DNA of 64,000 bases from HGM11368 sp051883415 (GTDB lineage: Bacteria; Bacillota; Clostridia; Christensenellales; UBA3700): assembly GCA_051883415.1 (NCBI GenBank), contig JBJETR010000041.1, forward strand, positions 52,210-116,209. The letters run 5' to 3'. Shown in pieces: positions 33,440 through 42,026 of the stretch. Every line of letters begins with the position of its first letter. Position 1 is the first letter of the stretch. The notes below the pieces were generated by a model. The model had not been told where the DNA came from. It did no database searches and saw nothing but the letters and a program-made list of their open reading frames with translations. A program made the position numbers and the translations under genes.

Positions 33440-35533
33440 TTATTTCTTTTCTCTTTTGAGCCACGCAAAGCTAAAAATATATTTGAGTTGCTCTTTTAGT
33501 GGTCTTTCTAACGGTTGCACGGGTTTGTTGACCTCGTAGGCAACCGTGTCTATACATACGTAAATATAATAGAAAGTCACCAGCACACTCAACACGCTGA
33601 ATACGATATAGAATGCGCTATTGCTTGCAAAGGAATATGCCGTATCCCCCTGCGTACCGCTCACCACGCCGTTGATAGACAGTAGTTGCGCGATATTGAT
33701 AAAGCTTAGTAGCGATAGTCCCGTCAATATGCCGAATAATCTCTTCTCCGGATTGATAGCAAGGTATACTATCAACAATATCAGAGCGATTGGCAATATT
33801 TCCACAGCCGAACCTGCGCCCAAAATTGCGTAAGCCGTCACGATTGCCGAAGATAGCAACAACAAGTCGAGTCTATTGTGCTTTTTGACGTAAGCCACTG
33901 CACTGACGCCACCCATCGTTATTACGAACAACCAATTGGCAACTTCTAGCAAGGTATTGCGAGCCTTGACGTTGCCTGCGCCGAATATTGCGTATAGATT
34001 AAAGCTGTTGTCGGATAGCAAAGTCTTGGTCTTGAAATAGGTAAACATCTTCTTGAAGACGTATAGCACGTTGCCACCCGCAATCTCCGAGTAGCATGGT
34101 GCAATAGACAAAGCAAAGAAGCCTGCGAGGCACAATAACATTGTCACTACGATAGAGAGTCTATGCTTTTCGTCCACGACGATAGCGTAAATTTCGAACA
34201 CCAAAATTATAGGGAGCAACAACAATACGTAGTTGCTAAGCGTGAGTGCCAAGGTGTACAAAACCGAAGTGAGTACGTATTTCTTTTGGAGCATCGCCTC
34301 AAACGTAGCCACCAACAGAGCGATAGCAACGGGTTGCCAGCTACAATACATTACGCCGTATGTGAAAAATAGCGGAACAAAAGCGTATATCGAAGCAAAC
34401 ACCGCACCTTGCTTCTCGTTAGAGTATTTTTGTCCAAGCGAATAAATCATATAGCATATCACTATGTCGGCAATGAGTGTTGGCATTCTAAGCAAAATGC
34501 TGTATCCGAGCGAACCCGACTCAATCCCCAATGCGTCGGCGAGTTTTGCAAACACTGCAACAAAATAATATATTCCTACAGGTTGGTTGATACCCGTATT
34601 GGCTGACATAGATGATAAGAAACCTGTTTCGCTGATATACTTGGCAAGCGAGGACAACTGACCTAGCATAGGATCATAGCCGTAGGTAGTGAGCAACACT
34701 ACGAATCTAACGGCAAAAGCTCCCGCCAAAACGTACAAGAAAATTGCAAAATTACCGCTAAGAGCAGACGCCAACTTGTTGAGCTGCTCTCCGTTTGGAT
34801 CTACAACGGTAGGAGTCATACTCTTCTTCAAAGCAAAATATACCAAGCCGAATATAGCCACCACAGCCAAAGCCAACAAAACCACGAAGGCAATAGAGCC
34901 GCCGTTACTGAGGTCCTTGTCTTTGTCTATCTTCACTTTGCTTACCACCACGCCGTCGTCGACTTTGTCTGCTACGGATATGTTGATATTATCAAAGCCA
35001 ACCTGTCCCGACACGTATTTGGTGGTTGTGCCGAGAGTTGCATACAGCGTGTAGTCACCACTCTTAGCAACCTTGAAGTATACCGAGAAGGTCTGCCACT
35101 CGCTGGTGGTTTGGCTGACGTTGATACCGATAAATTGGCTATCTTCGACAAAGCCCACTCTTGCGCCTATATCTTCCGACGGGGTAATGCTGTCGACCTT
35201 GATAGTCGCACTGAGCTTGTAAGTCTTGCCCGACTTGAGCGCAACCGTCTGGAAGACGTACTCGCCTGCATTGGTAGAACTGTCTCTGTCGATATACACG
35301 TATCTCGTGCCAAGTTGCGGATCATAGCCATTCTCACCTACCGTATTGCGAGGAAAGGTTACGTTGGTCGAACCCGTAGACTTTTTCCAACCAAGCACGT
35401 TGCCCGTGGACTCCGATATAGCATCAAACGAGCCGTTTTCTACGACAATGGCGGATTTGTCATCGCTACAGCCTACCAGCATGCAAGCTATCACAACGAC
35501 TATTAGTATAGCAATTACAATTTTTTTATTCAT
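33440..35533 (-). CDS. GT-C-like membrane glycosyltransferase with N-terminal lipoprotein/carbohydrate-binding domain
   Basis: A 697-residue protein with an unusual design. The N-terminus has a lipobox-like LVGC (Cys22), then a beta-sandwich region (about 30-210) resembling carbohydrate-binding modules (NGSFDA, YVFQTVALKSGKTYKLSATI). From about 215 on there are around 11 hydrophobic helices. The pattern NQPVGIYYF followed by LRMPTLIADIVICYMI is typical of GT-C glycosyltransferases that use lipid-linked sugars. It is probably a cell-envelope glycosylation enzyme. It heads a long operon of DNA and tRNA genes, which is odd. AGAGAGGATAG precedes the ATG. Confidence 0.72.
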   Translation of the reverse strand: MNKKIVIAILIVVVIACMLVGCSDDKSAIVVENGSFDAISESTGNVLGWKKSTGSTNVTFPRNTVGENGYDPQLGTRYVYIDRDSSTNAGEYVFQTVALKSGKTYKLSATIKVDSITPSEDIGARVGFVEDSQFIGINVSQTTSEWQTFSVYFKVAKSGDYTLYATLGTTTKYVSGQVGFDNINISVADKVDDGVVVSKVKIDKDKDLSNGGSIAFVVLLALAVVAIFGLVYFALKKSMTPTVVDPNGEQLNKLASALSGNFAIFLYVLAGAFAVRFVVLLTTYGYDPMLGQLSSLAKYISETGFLSSMSANTGINQPVGIYYFVAVFAKLADALGIESGSLGYSILLRMPTLIADIVICYMIYSLGQKYSNEKQGAVFASIYAFVPLFFTYGVMYCSWQPVAIALLVATFEAMLQKKYVLTSVLYTLALTLSNYVLLLLPIILVFEIYAIVVDEKHRLSIVVTMLLCLAGFFALSIAPCYSEIAGGNVLYVFKKMFTYFKTKTLLSDNSFNLYAIFGAGNVKARNTLLEVANWLFVITMGGVSAVAYVKKHNRLDLLLLSSAIVTAYAILGAGSAVEILPIALILLIVYLAINPEKRLFGILTGLSLLSFINIAQLLSINGVVSGTQGDTAYSFASNSAFYIVFSVLSVLVTFYYIYVCIDTVAYEVNKPVQPLERPLKEQLKYIFSFAWLKREKK

Positions 35534-35562
35534 ACTATCCTCTCTGATGAATATTCAAATAT

Positions 35563-35591
35563 ATCATATATCAAAACGCCGACTTTGACAA
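35563..35591 (-). promoter_or_regulatory. Promoter of the GT-C/comM/dprA/topA operon
   Basis: TTGTCA (35586-35591), 17-bp spacer, TATGAT (35563-35568), on the minus strand, 30 bp before the first gene. The downstream genes follow with gaps of 0-14 bp as far as aspS. Confidence 0.7.
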
Positions 35592-35772
35592 GCCTAAAAT
35601 TAAAAAAATATTATATTATAATAAAATTATATATAGGATACATTAAGGTTACTCTTTGTTGTCAGTCTAACTCTTTGTTTCTTCAAGCGTCTGATATCTC
35701 GCATCTTTTGTACGGTTATAGGCGATTTTCAAAACAATTGCACTAAGCCGTAGCCCTCAAAAACTCAAAAAA

Positions 35773-35794
35773 CTCAACACGTATCGACAAAAAG
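35773..35794 (+). repeat. Dispersed 22-bp element, copy 4 (degenerate)
   Basis: Plus-strand CTCAACACGTATCG then ACAAAAAG. It keeps the right arm and A-rich tail of the element but two bases of the left arm differ. It lies right next to a terminator-like hairpin. Confidence 0.5.
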
Positions 35795-35823
35795 CAAGAG
35801 ACGCTCGCCTCTGAGCATCTCTT
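35790..35823 (-). terminator. Terminator-like hairpin
   Basis: AAGAGATGCTC, 6-nt loop, GAGCGTCTCTT on the minus strand (one G-T pair), followed by GCTTTTTG. Possibly a second terminator for rplS. Confidence 0.55.
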
Positions 35824-35883
35824 ACTAAATAAAAAATTGTCTACGTATTTTTTGCAATTTTGATTATCAAAACAGAATTATAA

Positions 35884-35910
35884 GAAAAAAGGAAGTCGTT
35901 TGACTTCCTT
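35884..35910 (-). terminator. Terminator of rplS
   Basis: AAGGAAGTC, 4-nt loop, GACTTCCTT then TTTTC on the minus strand, about 12 bp after the rplS stop. Confidence 0.9.
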
Positions 35911-35921
35911 CAATCCAATGC

Positions 35922-36269
35922 TTATTTGAAAACTTCTCTAAGTCTTGCTGCCTTACCGATTCTATCACGCAAATAGTAGAGTTTTGCTCTTCTGACTTTA
36001 CCGTGACGAACGATGTCGATATGGTCGATCTTAGGAGAATGAAGTGGGAACGTTCTTTCTACGCCAACTTTGAAAGATACCTTTCTTACGGTAAAGGTCT
36101 CTCTAACGCTTCCGTTCTTCTTAGCGATAACTACGCCTTCGAATGCTTGGAGTCTTTCTCTCGTTCCTTCAACGACTTTTACAAAAACCTTGACGGTATC
36201 GCCGATTTCGATTTTTGGCAAGTCGGTACGCTCGTTTTCTTTTTCGATTACATTGATTATGTTGCTCAT
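35922..36269 (-). CDS. rplS: Ribosomal protein L19
   Basis: A 115-residue large-subunit protein at the 30S-50S interface. The typical block FPLHSPKIDHIDIVRHGKVRR is visible, and the end REVFK matches the family. The start MSNIINVIE has GGAGGTATAA upstream; a longer frame exists but begins before the ribosome binding site. In most Bacillota rplS follows trmD directly; here it sits alone after yraN with its own promoter, leader hairpin and terminator. Confidence 0.97.
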   Translation of the reverse strand: MSNIINVIEKENERTDLPKIEIGDTVKVFVKVVEGTRERLQAFEGVVIAKKNGSVRETFTVRKVSFKVGVERTFPLHSPKIDHIDIVRHGKVRRAKLYYLRDRIGKAARLREVFK

Positions 36270-36295
36270 TGACTTATACCTCCACATAATACGAA

Positions 36296-36338
36296 ACATT
36301 CTTGCAAAATCTGCGTTTTTTGATTTTCAGAGGAATGT
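36296..36338 (-). promoter_or_regulatory. Candidate L19 leader structure
   Basis: In the rplS 5' leader the minus-strand arms ACATTC (36333-36338) and GAATGT (36296-36301) can pair, with an inner TCTG/CAGA helix (36328-36331 with 36310-36313). The known L19 leader of Bacillota also has an ACATTC-containing hairpin before rplS (recalled); it would mediate autoregulation. No alignment could be run. Confidence 0.5.
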
Positions 36339-36358
36339 CCGAAGTCTTTTGCTATGAT

Positions 36359-36387
36359 ATTCTATCATAACAAATAAGTTATAGCAA
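36359..36387 (-). promoter_or_regulatory. Promoter of rplS
   Basis: TTGCTA (36382-36387), 17-bp spacer, TAGAAT (36359-36364), on the minus strand. Confidence 0.75.
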
Positions 36388-36424
36388 GCAATTTTTAGCA
36401 ATAATTTATTTTTTTATTTTGCTA

Positions 36425-36781
36425 TCAAAAGCCGGTTTTTTGCTCAAAAGTATTCTCGATATGCTGTATTTTGCCACGCAAAATAGCTATCACGTCAAAG
36501 CGTGCCTGTGTGTCGTAGAGATGATTTTTCATTATATAATATCTTGCCGCACCTATTATGCTACGCACTTTGGCGGGGGTGATTGCCTCGATTGGCATGC
36601 CGAATTTGGTATTATCCCTCGACTTGACCTCAACAAAGACCAGCGTGTCGCCGTCCATAGCTACCACGTCTATCTCCCCTACCTTGCAACTAAAATTGCG
36701 CTGTAAGATATTATAACCCTTGTCCTCAAGGTATTTGGCGGCGATGCTCTCGCCCTCTAATCCCGTCTTTCTGTTGTTCAT
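36425..36781 (-). CDS. yraN: YraN-family (UPF0102) nuclease-like protein
   Basis: A 118-residue protein with the PD-(D/E)XK-like fold of the UPF0102 family. GEIDVVAMDGDTLVFVEVKSR carries the Asp/Glu/Lys signature. It probably acts on DNA; the exact role is unknown. It overlaps rnhB by 4 bp (ATGA), the usual order in this region. Confidence 0.93.
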   Translation of the reverse strand: MNNRKTGLEGESIAAKYLEDKGYNILQRNFSCKVGEIDVVAMDGDTLVFVEVKSRDNTKFGMPIEAITPAKVRSIIGAARYYIMKNHLYDTQARFDVIAILRGKIQHIENTFEQKTGF

Positions 36782-37413
36782 TTTTCTTGCGTACTTACGA
36801 AGTTTTTGATAAAGCTTCTTCTATGTATCGGGCAAGGTCCTATCTCTTTGATTGCCTCGATATGCTTAGCCGAGCCGTACCCCTTGTTGCTAGCAAAGCC
36901 GTATTGCGGGTAGATAGCGTCGTACTCTTGCATCAGTCTATCCCTAAATACTTTGGCTACGATAGAGGCACACGCAATACTATAACTCTTAGCGTCACCC
37001 TTGATAATGCTCTCCACCTTGCAATCCACGTCGATATTCACTGCGTCTATCAGCACGACTTGAGGCTTGATATTGATATTCTCGACACACCTTTTCATAC
37101 AAGTCTTGGTGGCTTGCAGAATGTTGATTTGGTCTATTTCTTTCTCGTCCATACTCTCTATGCGGTAGGCAATAGCCTTGTCGAGTATGAGGTCGTAGAG
37201 TTGTTCTCTCTTTTTTTCGCTTAGCTTTTTGCTATCGTTGACGCCTTGAATGATGTCCTCGTTAGATAGCGGCATTATCACGCACGCCACCACCACAGGT
37301 CCTGCGAGCGGTCCTCTACCCACCTCGTCGATACCGCCTATGAGGGTTACGTTATTGGCTAGATATGCCTTTTCGTATTCTAGCATCGTCATCGTGTCGT
37401 GCTTTGTTGCCAT
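36778..37413 (-). CDS. rnhB: Ribonuclease HII
   Basis: A 211-residue enzyme that cuts RNA in RNA-DNA hybrids and single ribonucleotides in DNA. The DEVGRGPLAGPV block (near residue 27) holds the first acidic pair, with further acids in VLIDAVN and the SIACASIVAKVFRD helix. Normal length. It starts one base after rbgA ends. Confidence 0.96.
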   Translation of the reverse strand: MATKHDTMTMLEYEKAYLANNVTLIGGIDEVGRGPLAGPVVVACVIMPLSNEDIIQGVNDSKKLSEKKREQLYDLILDKAIAYRIESMDEKEIDQINILQATKTCMKRCVENINIKPQVVLIDAVNIDVDCKVESIIKGDAKSYSIACASIVAKVFRDRLMQEYDAIYPQYGFASNKGYGSAKHIEAIKEIGPCPIHRRSFIKNFVSTQEK

Positions 37414-37414
37414 A

Positions 37415-38260
37415 TTATTTCTCCGGATAGTCGAGCATTATCTTGCCGAATTTTTGTTTTCTAAAGTCGTCCATAATGATAGACGCCACTCTGTCGTAGT
37501 CGTACTCGCCTCTCACCTTTTGTACGCCTCTAGCCTTGCCCACAGCGTCAAAAATCTCCTCGTAACTATGCTCGAAGCCGTCTATGCCGTATCGGTTGCA
37601 AAACTCGTCTATGCCCCTATTTTTGCAAAAATCTATAAATTCGATAGCAAGTTCGTCCACTCTAACCACGTCTTCTTTTATCGAGCCGACAAAGGCGAGA
37701 TTGACCGCCTTTCCTTGGTCTTCAAAGGAGGGCGGCAAAGTTCCCGGGGTATCGAGTAACTCTATTCCCTCGTCTAGCCTCACCCATTGTTTGCCCCTCG
37801 TCACACCGGGGCGGTTGCCCGTCACGGCTCTCTTTCCCGCGCATAGGCAGTTGATAAGGGTTGACTTACCGCTGTTAGGCACGCCCACGACCATTGCTCT
37901 CACAATCTTATTGACGCCCTTTTCTCTATATTTGGATATGACGGCGGCATTGATTTTCTTCAGTCCGTCCAAGACGGCGTTACGCTCCTTATTTCCTACG
38001 CTGCTCACCGCCAAAGACGTTGCTCCTCGGCTTGCAAAGTAGTCGAGCCAAACTTTGACTTCTCCGCTTGGCACAAGATCCTTTTTGTTGAGCACGTACA
38101 ACACGGGCTTACCCGCAATCATTTCGTCAAACTTAGGATTGATACACGAGGACACTGCCCTGCAATCGAGCACGTAAATTACGCAATCAACTTGCTTGAT
38201 TGCGTCTTGCATCATCCTCATTGCTTTGGTCATGTGACCTGGGTACCACTGTATATGCAT
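37415..38260 (-). CDS. rbgA: Ribosome biogenesis GTPase RbgA (YlqF)
   Basis: A 281-residue circularly permuted GTPase that matures the 50S subunit. Motif order G4 NKKDLV, G1 GVPNSGKSTLIN, G3 DTPGTL confirms the permutation. The N-terminus IQWYPGHMTKAMRMM is diagnostic. It overlaps the DUF1292 gene by one base. Confidence 0.96.
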   Translation of the reverse strand: MHIQWYPGHMTKAMRMMQDAIKQVDCVIYVLDCRAVSSCINPKFDEMIAGKPVLYVLNKKDLVPSGEVKVWLDYFASRGATSLAVSSVGNKERNAVLDGLKKINAAVISKYREKGVNKIVRAMVVGVPNSGKSTLINCLCAGKRAVTGNRPGVTRGKQWVRLDEGIELLDTPGTLPPSFEDQGKAVNLAFVGSIKEDVVRVDELAIEFIDFCKNRGIDEFCNRYGIDGFEHSYEEIFDAVGKARGVQKVRGEYDYDRVASIIMDDFRKQKFGKIMLDYPEK

Positions 38261-38553
38261 CAGCCTTGCATTTCCTCGAAGAGTCTATCGTAAATCTCAA
38301 AGACGTTGGATATGATATTGACGTCCTCGATTGGCTTAATTTCGCCGCTCTCGGCGTCAAGTTCGAATACTTCTCCCGCCTCGTCGAGTTCGCCTTTGTC
38401 AAAGATTTCCTTTTCTACCAAGATAGCGTACACCCTCTTATCGTAAGGTATTACGGCTATTTGTTCAAACTCTACGGCTTTGCCGTTGCCGTCGTACAGC
38501 GTTACGGTGCCGTCGTAATTAGTGTCCAGAATTTGGTCAATCACGCTTCTCAT
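38260..38553 (-). CDS. DUF1292 protein
   Basis: A 97-residue acidic protein. The segment VTLYDGNGKAVEFEQIAVIPYDKRVYAILV matches the DUF1292 (YrzB) pattern in which a short beta-rich domain is followed by an acidic tail. The function is unknown. It lies between trmD and rbgA, the position usually taken by rplS. Confidence 0.82.
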   Translation of the reverse strand: MRSVIDQILDTNYDGTVTLYDGNGKAVEFEQIAVIPYDKRVYAILVEKEIFDKGELDEAGEVFELDAESGEIKPIEDVNIISNVFEIYDRLFEEMQG

Positions 38554-38554
38554 A

Positions 38555-39229
38555 CTATTCTCCCTCCAGCAGGTCAGGTCGCCTGTCTTTGGTAATTTCT
38601 AATTGTTTTTGTCTACGCCACTTGGCTATCTCGGCATGGTTGCCCGATAGCAAAACCTCGGGCACTTCCAAGCCCTCGAAGGTCTGCGGTCTGGTGTATT
38701 GAGGGTACTCGAGTAGATTGCTCGCAAAACTCTCCTCTTTGGTAGACTCGTTGCTACCCAATACCCCCTCGACGTACCTTGCTACGGCGTTGATAGTCAC
38801 CATTGCGGGCAGTTCTCCCCCCGTAAGCACGTAGTCGCCTATGGATATCTCCCTATCCACGTCAAGGTCTATGACTCTTTGGTCAACGCCCTCGTAGTTG
38901 CCGCAAATAAAGAGTAGATTGTCTTGCCTAGACAACTCTTCCACTATCTTTTGTGACAATCTCTCGCCCTTTGGCGACATATATATTCTTAGATACTCAC
39001 GATTGGGATCTATATGATTGATAGCAGAGTGCAAAGGTTGTGGCGTCATCACCATGCCCGCGCCCCCGCCGAATGGATAATCGTCGCACTTTTTGTGCTT
39101 GTCCTTCGAGTAGTCCCTGATATTGACCACGTCAACGTCAAGCAATCCTTTGTCGATTGCCTTGCCTATTATGCTTACATTGAGTGCGTCGAACATTTCG
39201 GGGAAGAGAGTCGCTATCCTAATCTTCAT
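38555..39229 (-). CDS. trmD: tRNA (guanine-37-N1) methyltransferase
   Basis: A 224-residue SPOUT-type enzyme that methylates G37 using SAM and prevents frameshifting. The knot block SIGDYVLTGGELPAM and DYPFGGGAGMVM are visible. The family is usually about 240 residues, so the C-terminus is slightly short. It overlaps rimM by 11 bp. Confidence 0.96.
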   Translation of the reverse strand: MKIRIATLFPEMFDALNVSIIGKAIDKGLLDVDVVNIRDYSKDKHKKCDDYPFGGGAGMVMTPQPLHSAINHIDPNREYLRIYMSPKGERLSQKIVEELSRQDNLLFICGNYEGVDQRVIDLDVDREISIGDYVLTGGELPAMVTINAVARYVEGVLGSNESTKEESFASNLLEYPQYTRPQTFEGLEVPEVLLSGNHAEIAKWRRQKQLEITKDRRPDLLEGE

Positions 39230-39725
39230 ATAGAGCCAAATCCTCGTATGCTTGTCTATCCAAGACTATTTTTTTGTTTTGCACGTCGGTGGACAGTATG
39301 ATCCTCTCTATTGCTGGTATCATCGACTGTCTGCCGTCCACGCAGTCTATGACGTAGATATCTGCGCTACCATATTGCAAAATATCTTTGATTTTGCCGA
39401 TTTTTTCGCCATCAATCTCCACTTCACAACCTATCACGTCTACTATAAAGTACCTATCCTTAGGTAGCTTTACGGCGTCCTTTCTATCCACCTTGATATC
39501 GGCGTTACGCAATTCTTCCGCCTTATTACGGTCGTCCACGCCTTCCAAAGTCAAAAAAACGTCGTTCGCCGACACTCTTACGGATTTTACCCCGTACTCT
39601 TTGTCGGCGATATAGACGTTTGATAATTTCTTAAAACGCGACAAGTCGTCGGTGAGAGGCACAACTTTGACCTCTCCCCTAATGCCTTGCGGTTTGGATA
39701 TAGTTCCTATCGTGATTTTATCCAT
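39219..39725 (-). CDS. rimM: 16S rRNA processing protein RimM
   Basis: A 168-residue factor for 30S maturation that binds S19. N-terminal RimM barrel (IGTISKPQGIRGEVKV) and C-terminal PRC-barrel (about 95-165). It overlaps khpA by one base and lies in the standard rpsP-khpA-rimM-trmD order. Confidence 0.95.
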   Translation of the reverse strand: MDKITIGTISKPQGIRGEVKVVPLTDDLSRFKKLSNVYIADKEYGVKSVRVSANDVFLTLEGVDDRNKAEELRNADIKVDRKDAVKLPKDRYFIVDVIGCEVEIDGEKIGKIKDILQYGSADIYVIDCVDGRQSMIPAIERIILSTDVQNKKIVLDRQAYEDLALYED

Positions 39726-39958
39726 TACTTTTCGATAATCTCGACGGAAACCTTTTGGCTATTCTTGCCACTACCTGCCTTGACGAGGGTGCGGATAGCC
39801 TTGGCGATACGACCTTGTTTGCCTATCACCTTGCCTATCTCGCTCTTGTCGGCAATGATGTTGATGACGAGGATGCCGTCAACCTCTTCCGATTTGACCT
39901 CGACGTTGTCCTTGTTGTCAACCAAGTTTTCTACGATAAATCTTACCAATTCTTCCAT
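39725..39958 (-). CDS. khpA: KH-domain RNA-binding protein KhpA
   Basis: A 77-residue single KH-domain protein (YlqC). The GxxG loop is in IGKVIGKQGRIAKAIR. It works with KhpB in RNA regulation and cell division in other Bacillota. No khpB is in this window. Standard position between rpsP and rimM. Confidence 0.94.
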   Translation of the reverse strand: MEELVRFIVENLVDNKDNVEVKSEEVDGILVINIIADKSEIGKVIGKQGRIAKAIRTLVKAGSGKNSQKVSVEIIEK

Positions 39959-39969
39959 AATTCGCCCAA

Positions 39970-40215
39970 TTACTTGATGATTTCTTGCTTCTTGAGGATA
40001 GCTCTTACAGTCTCGGTAGGTTGTGCGCCGTTAGCAAGCCATTTGAGAGCCTTTTCGCTATCAACCTTGATTTCTGCAGGTTGCTTGGTTGGATCGTAAT
40101 ATCCGATATTGTCAAGATATTGTCCGTCTCTTGCTTTTCTCTCGTCGATTGCTACGATACGATAAAAAGGTGCTTTCTTTGCTCCCATTCTTGTAAGTCT
40201 GAGTTTTACTGCCAT
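39970..40215 (-). CDS. rpsP: Ribosomal protein S16
   Basis: An 81-residue small-subunit protein. The start MAVKLRLTRMGAKKAPFYRIV and IGYYDPTKQPAE are typical. AAAGGAG precedes the ATG. A 92-bp AT-rich gap separates it from ffh and could hold a promoter (TTGGAT and TAATAT 16 bp apart), but readthrough from ffh is also likely. Confidence 0.97.
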   Translation of the reverse strand: MAVKLRLTRMGAKKAPFYRIVAIDERKARDGQYLDNIGYYDPTKQPAEIKVDSEKALKWLANGAQPTETVRAILKKQEIIK

Positions 40216-40307
40216 TGTTTTTCTCCTTTGTGGTCTTGTCGACCTAAATATTATTATTTTTTATTTATTATCCAATTATTGTGGCAATTCTCTTTGCCGA
40301 TTTCGCC

Positions 40308-41633
40308 TTAGAAAGGCATCTTAAATCCACGCTTGCCCATACCCGCCATTTTGTTCATCAGTTCTTTGGTCTGCGCAAACTGCTTGAGGAGGCTATTGAC
40401 GTCTTGTATCGACGTACCCGAGCCGGCTGCGATACGCTTCTTTTGCGACGACTTGATGAGGTCGGGGTTCTTGCGTTCCTTAGCCGTCATAGACAAGATA
40501 ATAGCCTTGGTGCGAGCCATCTTGCTCTCGTCTATCTCGAGGTCTTGTCCCTTGAGTTTGCCCGCAAGCCCCGGTATCATACTCACCATTTGTTGCATAT
40601 TGCCCATGCTTTTCATCTTGTCGAATTGCATCAAGTAGTCGTCGAGAGTAAAGCTGTTCTCTTTGAACTTCTTTTGCATCTCTTTGGCTTCTTCTTCGCT
40701 GTACGCGCTCTGCGCCTTTTCTATCAAGGTAAGCACGTCGCCCATACCGAGTATTCTCGAAGCCATACGGTCGGGATAGAATACCTCTATATCGCTAAGT
40801 TTTTCGCCCGTTCCGCAAAACTTGATTGGCTTGCCCGTCACGGCTCTGATGCTCAGTGCCGCACCGCCTCTGGTGTCGCCGTCGAGCTTAGTGAGTGCAA
40901 CGCCCGTCACGTCCATCACTTCGTTGAACTTTTGCGCCACGTTGACTGCGTCTTGACCTGTCATCGAATCGACCACCAACAATATTTCGGTAGGATTAAA
41001 TTCCTTCTTGAGTCCCGCTATCTCGTCCATCAACGTTTCGTCGATATGCAGTCTGCCCGCGGTATCTACGATGAGCACGTCGTTGCAATTTTTTTCGGCT
41101 TCTTTGATAGCCTCTCTGACTATCTTGCCCGGTTGTATTTGTCCCATCTCGAAGACAGGCACGTTTGCGTTTTTGCCCACCACTTGCAACTGTTTGATAG
41201 CGGCAGGTCTATATATATCGCACGCAACGAGCATTGGCTTTTTGCCTTGCTTGCGTAGCATCACGGCAAGTTTTCCGCACATAGTCGTCTTACCGCTACC
41301 TTGCAATCCGCACATAAGTATGATTGTAGGCGGTTTGTCGGCTATCTCAATCTTGGAGTGGCTGGTACCCATAATGGATATCAGTTCTTCATTGACCAAC
41401 TTGATGACTTGTTGGGTAGGGTTGAGCCCCTTGAGTATATCGTCGCCAACGGCTTTTTGGGACACGTTGTTGACAAACTGCTTGACAACGGAGAAGTTGA
41501 CGTCGGCTTCCAACAGTGCGACTCTCACCTCTCTCATTGCTTGTTTTACTTCCAATTCCGACAACTTTCCCTTATCTCTCAACTTAGAGAAGATATGCGA
41601 AAGTCTATCGCTCAGTCCGCTAAATGCTCCCAT
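40308..41633 (-). CDS. ffh: Signal recognition particle protein Ffh
   Basis: A 441-residue GTPase that binds signal peptides and the SRP RNA. N-domain (1-95), G-domain with GLQGSGKTT, DTAGRL and TKLDGDTRGGAAL, and a methionine-rich M-domain (about 300-435) ending MAGMGKRGFK. It works with FtsY, encoded upstream. It is 7 bp after ylxM. Confidence 0.97.
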   Translation of the reverse strand: MGAFSGLSDRLSHIFSKLRDKGKLSELEVKQAMREVRVALLEADVNFSVVKQFVNNVSQKAVGDDILKGLNPTQQVIKLVNEELISIMGTSHSKIEIADKPPTIILMCGLQGSGKTTMCGKLAVMLRKQGKKPMLVACDIYRPAAIKQLQVVGKNANVPVFEMGQIQPGKIVREAIKEAEKNCNDVLIVDTAGRLHIDETLMDEIAGLKKEFNPTEILLVVDSMTGQDAVNVAQKFNEVMDVTGVALTKLDGDTRGGAALSIRAVTGKPIKFCGTGEKLSDIEVFYPDRMASRILGMGDVLTLIEKAQSAYSEEEAKEMQKKFKENSFTLDDYLMQFDKMKSMGNMQQMVSMIPGLAGKLKGQDLEIDESKMARTKAIILSMTAKERKNPDLIKSSQKKRIAAGSGTSIQDVNSLLKQFAQTKELMNKMAGMGKRGFKMPF

Positions 41634-41640
41634 AGTTCTC

Positions 41641-41964
41641 CTATTCTTCCAATATCGCCAAGGCTTGTTTGATTTCTTTCTTCTGCTCGTCGGTGGCTAC
41701 CTTTTCAAATTCGAGCAGTAGCCTTTTCATTTCGAGAGTCTTTTTGACAAGTCCTAGCTTGCTCTCCATAGTGGTCAAGGTCTTCTCCGCCCTCATCAGT
41801 GCGTCCCTGACTCCTTGTGGCGATATGCCGTACTCTTTGCCTATCTCGGCTAGCGACATATCCTCGTCGTAGTACATACTTATCAGCCTGCTTTGATAGT
41901 CGGTCAACAATCCACCGTAAAAGTCGTTGTATATACTCATATACAGTTTGTCTTGCTTTTCCAT
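41641..41964 (-). CDS. ylxM: YlxM, helix-turn-helix protein of the SRP operon
   Basis: A 107-residue protein with a sigma70 region 4-like HTH (SLAEIGKEYGISPQGVRDALMRAEKTL near residue 36). YlxM modulates SRP GTPase activity in some Firmicutes. It starts the ylxM-ffh-rpsP-trmD operon and has its own promoter. Confidence 0.93.
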   Translation of the reverse strand: MEKQDKLYMSIYNDFYGGLLTDYQSRLISMYYDEDMSLAEIGKEYGISPQGVRDALMRAEKTLTTMESKLGLVKKTLEMKRLLLEFEKVATDEQKKEIKQALAILEE

Positions 41965-41996
41965 ATCCGCCTGCTATAAAGTATTTTTCCTTTACA

Positions 41997-42026
41997 CTTA
42001 TACCATACCTAATATACTCTTGTCAA
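41997..42026 (-). promoter_or_regulatory. Promoter of ylxM-ffh
   Basis: TTGACA (42021-42026), 18-bp spacer, TATAAG (41997-42002), on the minus strand. Confidence 0.75.

Larger units (their letters stand above)
35534..35883. other. Intergenic region without a gene
   Basis: Between the GT-C gene and the rplS terminator. It holds the promoter at 35563-35591, an AT-rich tract around 35600-35640, a dispersed palindromic element (35773-35794) and a hairpin (35796-35823). No reading frame with a credible start was found. Confidence 0.6.
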
